Assembly: GCA_051418075.1 (NCBI GenBank) | Contig: JBPRGG010000112.1 | Coordinates: forward strand, 57,621-121,620 | Direction: 5' to 3' | DNA length: 64,000 bases | From: JBPRGG01 sp051418075 | Lineage (GTDB): Bacteria; Bacteroidota; Bacteroidia; Cytophagales; Cyclobacteriaceae | Part shown: positions 63,863-64,000 of the stretch, piece by piece | Layout: every line of letters starts with the position of its first letter | Numbering within the stretch: position 1 is the stretch's first letter | The notes under the pieces: generated by a model | Databases searched by the model: none | Told to the model about the DNA's origin: nothing | Seen by the model: the letters and a program-made list of their open reading frames with translations, nothing else | Made by a program: the position numbers and the translations under genes

Positions 63863-64000
63863 ATGAAAAAGATATTCACAACCTTACTATTTATTGCTTC
63901 ACTGTTTGCTTTTGCTTGTAACGACGATTCTCAGGAAGTTTTCAACGAAGTAGAATCCGCTCAAAACAGTTCTGAAGACGTACTTGATTTTGACTCCTGG
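63863..64000 (+). CDS. Tiny lipoprotein with C-terminal DFDSW motif (copy 2, cut by the window end)
   Basis: 46 codons are visible. Signal peptide MKKIFTTLLFIASLFAFAC (Cys19), then NDDSQEVFNEVESAQNSS and EDVLDFDSW, where the window stops. DFDSW is encoded by the same 15 nt as in copy 1 (63801-63815 and 63986-64000), while the rest differs apart from the lipoprotein layout. The acidic NDD after Cys is compatible with surface export. Start is 38 bp after the stop of copy 1, so the two are probably cotranscribed. Confidence 0.7.
   Translation, partial: MKKIFTTLLFIASLFAFACNDDSQEVFNEVESAQNSSEDVLDFDSW

Overview
The window comes from a Bacteroidota chromosome, most likely a free-living (probably marine) member of the Cytophagales. 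The evidence is a SusC/SusD pair with FecI/FecR-type regulators, lipoproteins with acidic residues after the lipobox cysteine, promoters of the Bacteroidota form TTTG-N16-19-TAnnTTTG, few Shine-Dalgarno sites, AT-rich intergenic DNA, and the local order pheT - coiled-coil gene - zapA - rny. There is no rRNA, tRNA, IS element, phage or CRISPR array.

Layout. 1-7.5 kb (minus strand): a glycan-uptake locus with the N-terminal part of a sulfatase, SusD, SusC, a FecR anti-sigma factor and an ECF sigma factor. 7.6-13.4 kb: a GlxA-type regulator divergent from a VOC protein, a small hypothetical gene, three tandem paralogous surface-type lipoproteins each followed by its own terminator, and a thioredoxin. 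13.5-24.2 kb: a DPP-IV-like peptidase, a very large alpha-2-macroglobulin, a Rieske/SUMF1-like gene pair, a voltage-gated-type ion channel with a zinc ribbon, and a YtxH protein. 24.3-36.5 kb: housekeeping genes (sucD, rny, zapA, a coiled-coil gene, pheT, radC, rpsT, ettA, a DUF349 gene, a DUF2795-like gene, ispD, osmC-like). 36.7-39.7 kb: a soluble poly-HAMP chemoreceptor. 39.8-43.9 kb: a vitamin-uptake locus with two tandem TPP riboswitches, a TonB receptor, a thiamine-binding-type protein, a PnuC-family transporter and a NadR-like kinase. 44.1-48.6 kb: guaB, then a SpoIIE phosphatase / STAS / HATPase partner-switching set. 48.7-54.5 kb: three periplasmic chaperone/PPIase genes and a MoxR ATPase. 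54.5-60.2 kb: a GroES-like protein, rmuC, a CtpA-type protease, ruvX, def and an omega-amidase. 60.6-64.0 kb: an orphan TPR sensor histidine kinase, an 819-bp gap, and two tiny lipoprotein genes at the window edge.

Most notable observations: (1) the two short lipoproteins at 63657-64000 share the terminal motif DFDSW, encoded by identical 15-nt stretches, and lie downstream of a histidine kinase with a periplasmic TPR sensor; they could be a lipoprotein-derived peptide signal or another uncharacterised short-lipoprotein family. (2) Two TPP riboswitches in series, sharing 51 identical nucleotides, precede the TonB receptor, with a terminator-like hairpin between the second aptamer and the start codon. 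(3) SurA carries an in-frame insertion of about 115 codons inside its first parvulin domain; removing it restores a canonical domain. (4) The Rieske protein has CxH...Cx4H ligand spacing and is translationally coupled to a SUMF1-fold protein lacking the usual FGE cysteine pair. (5) The chemoreceptor contains four exact 270-bp repeat units.
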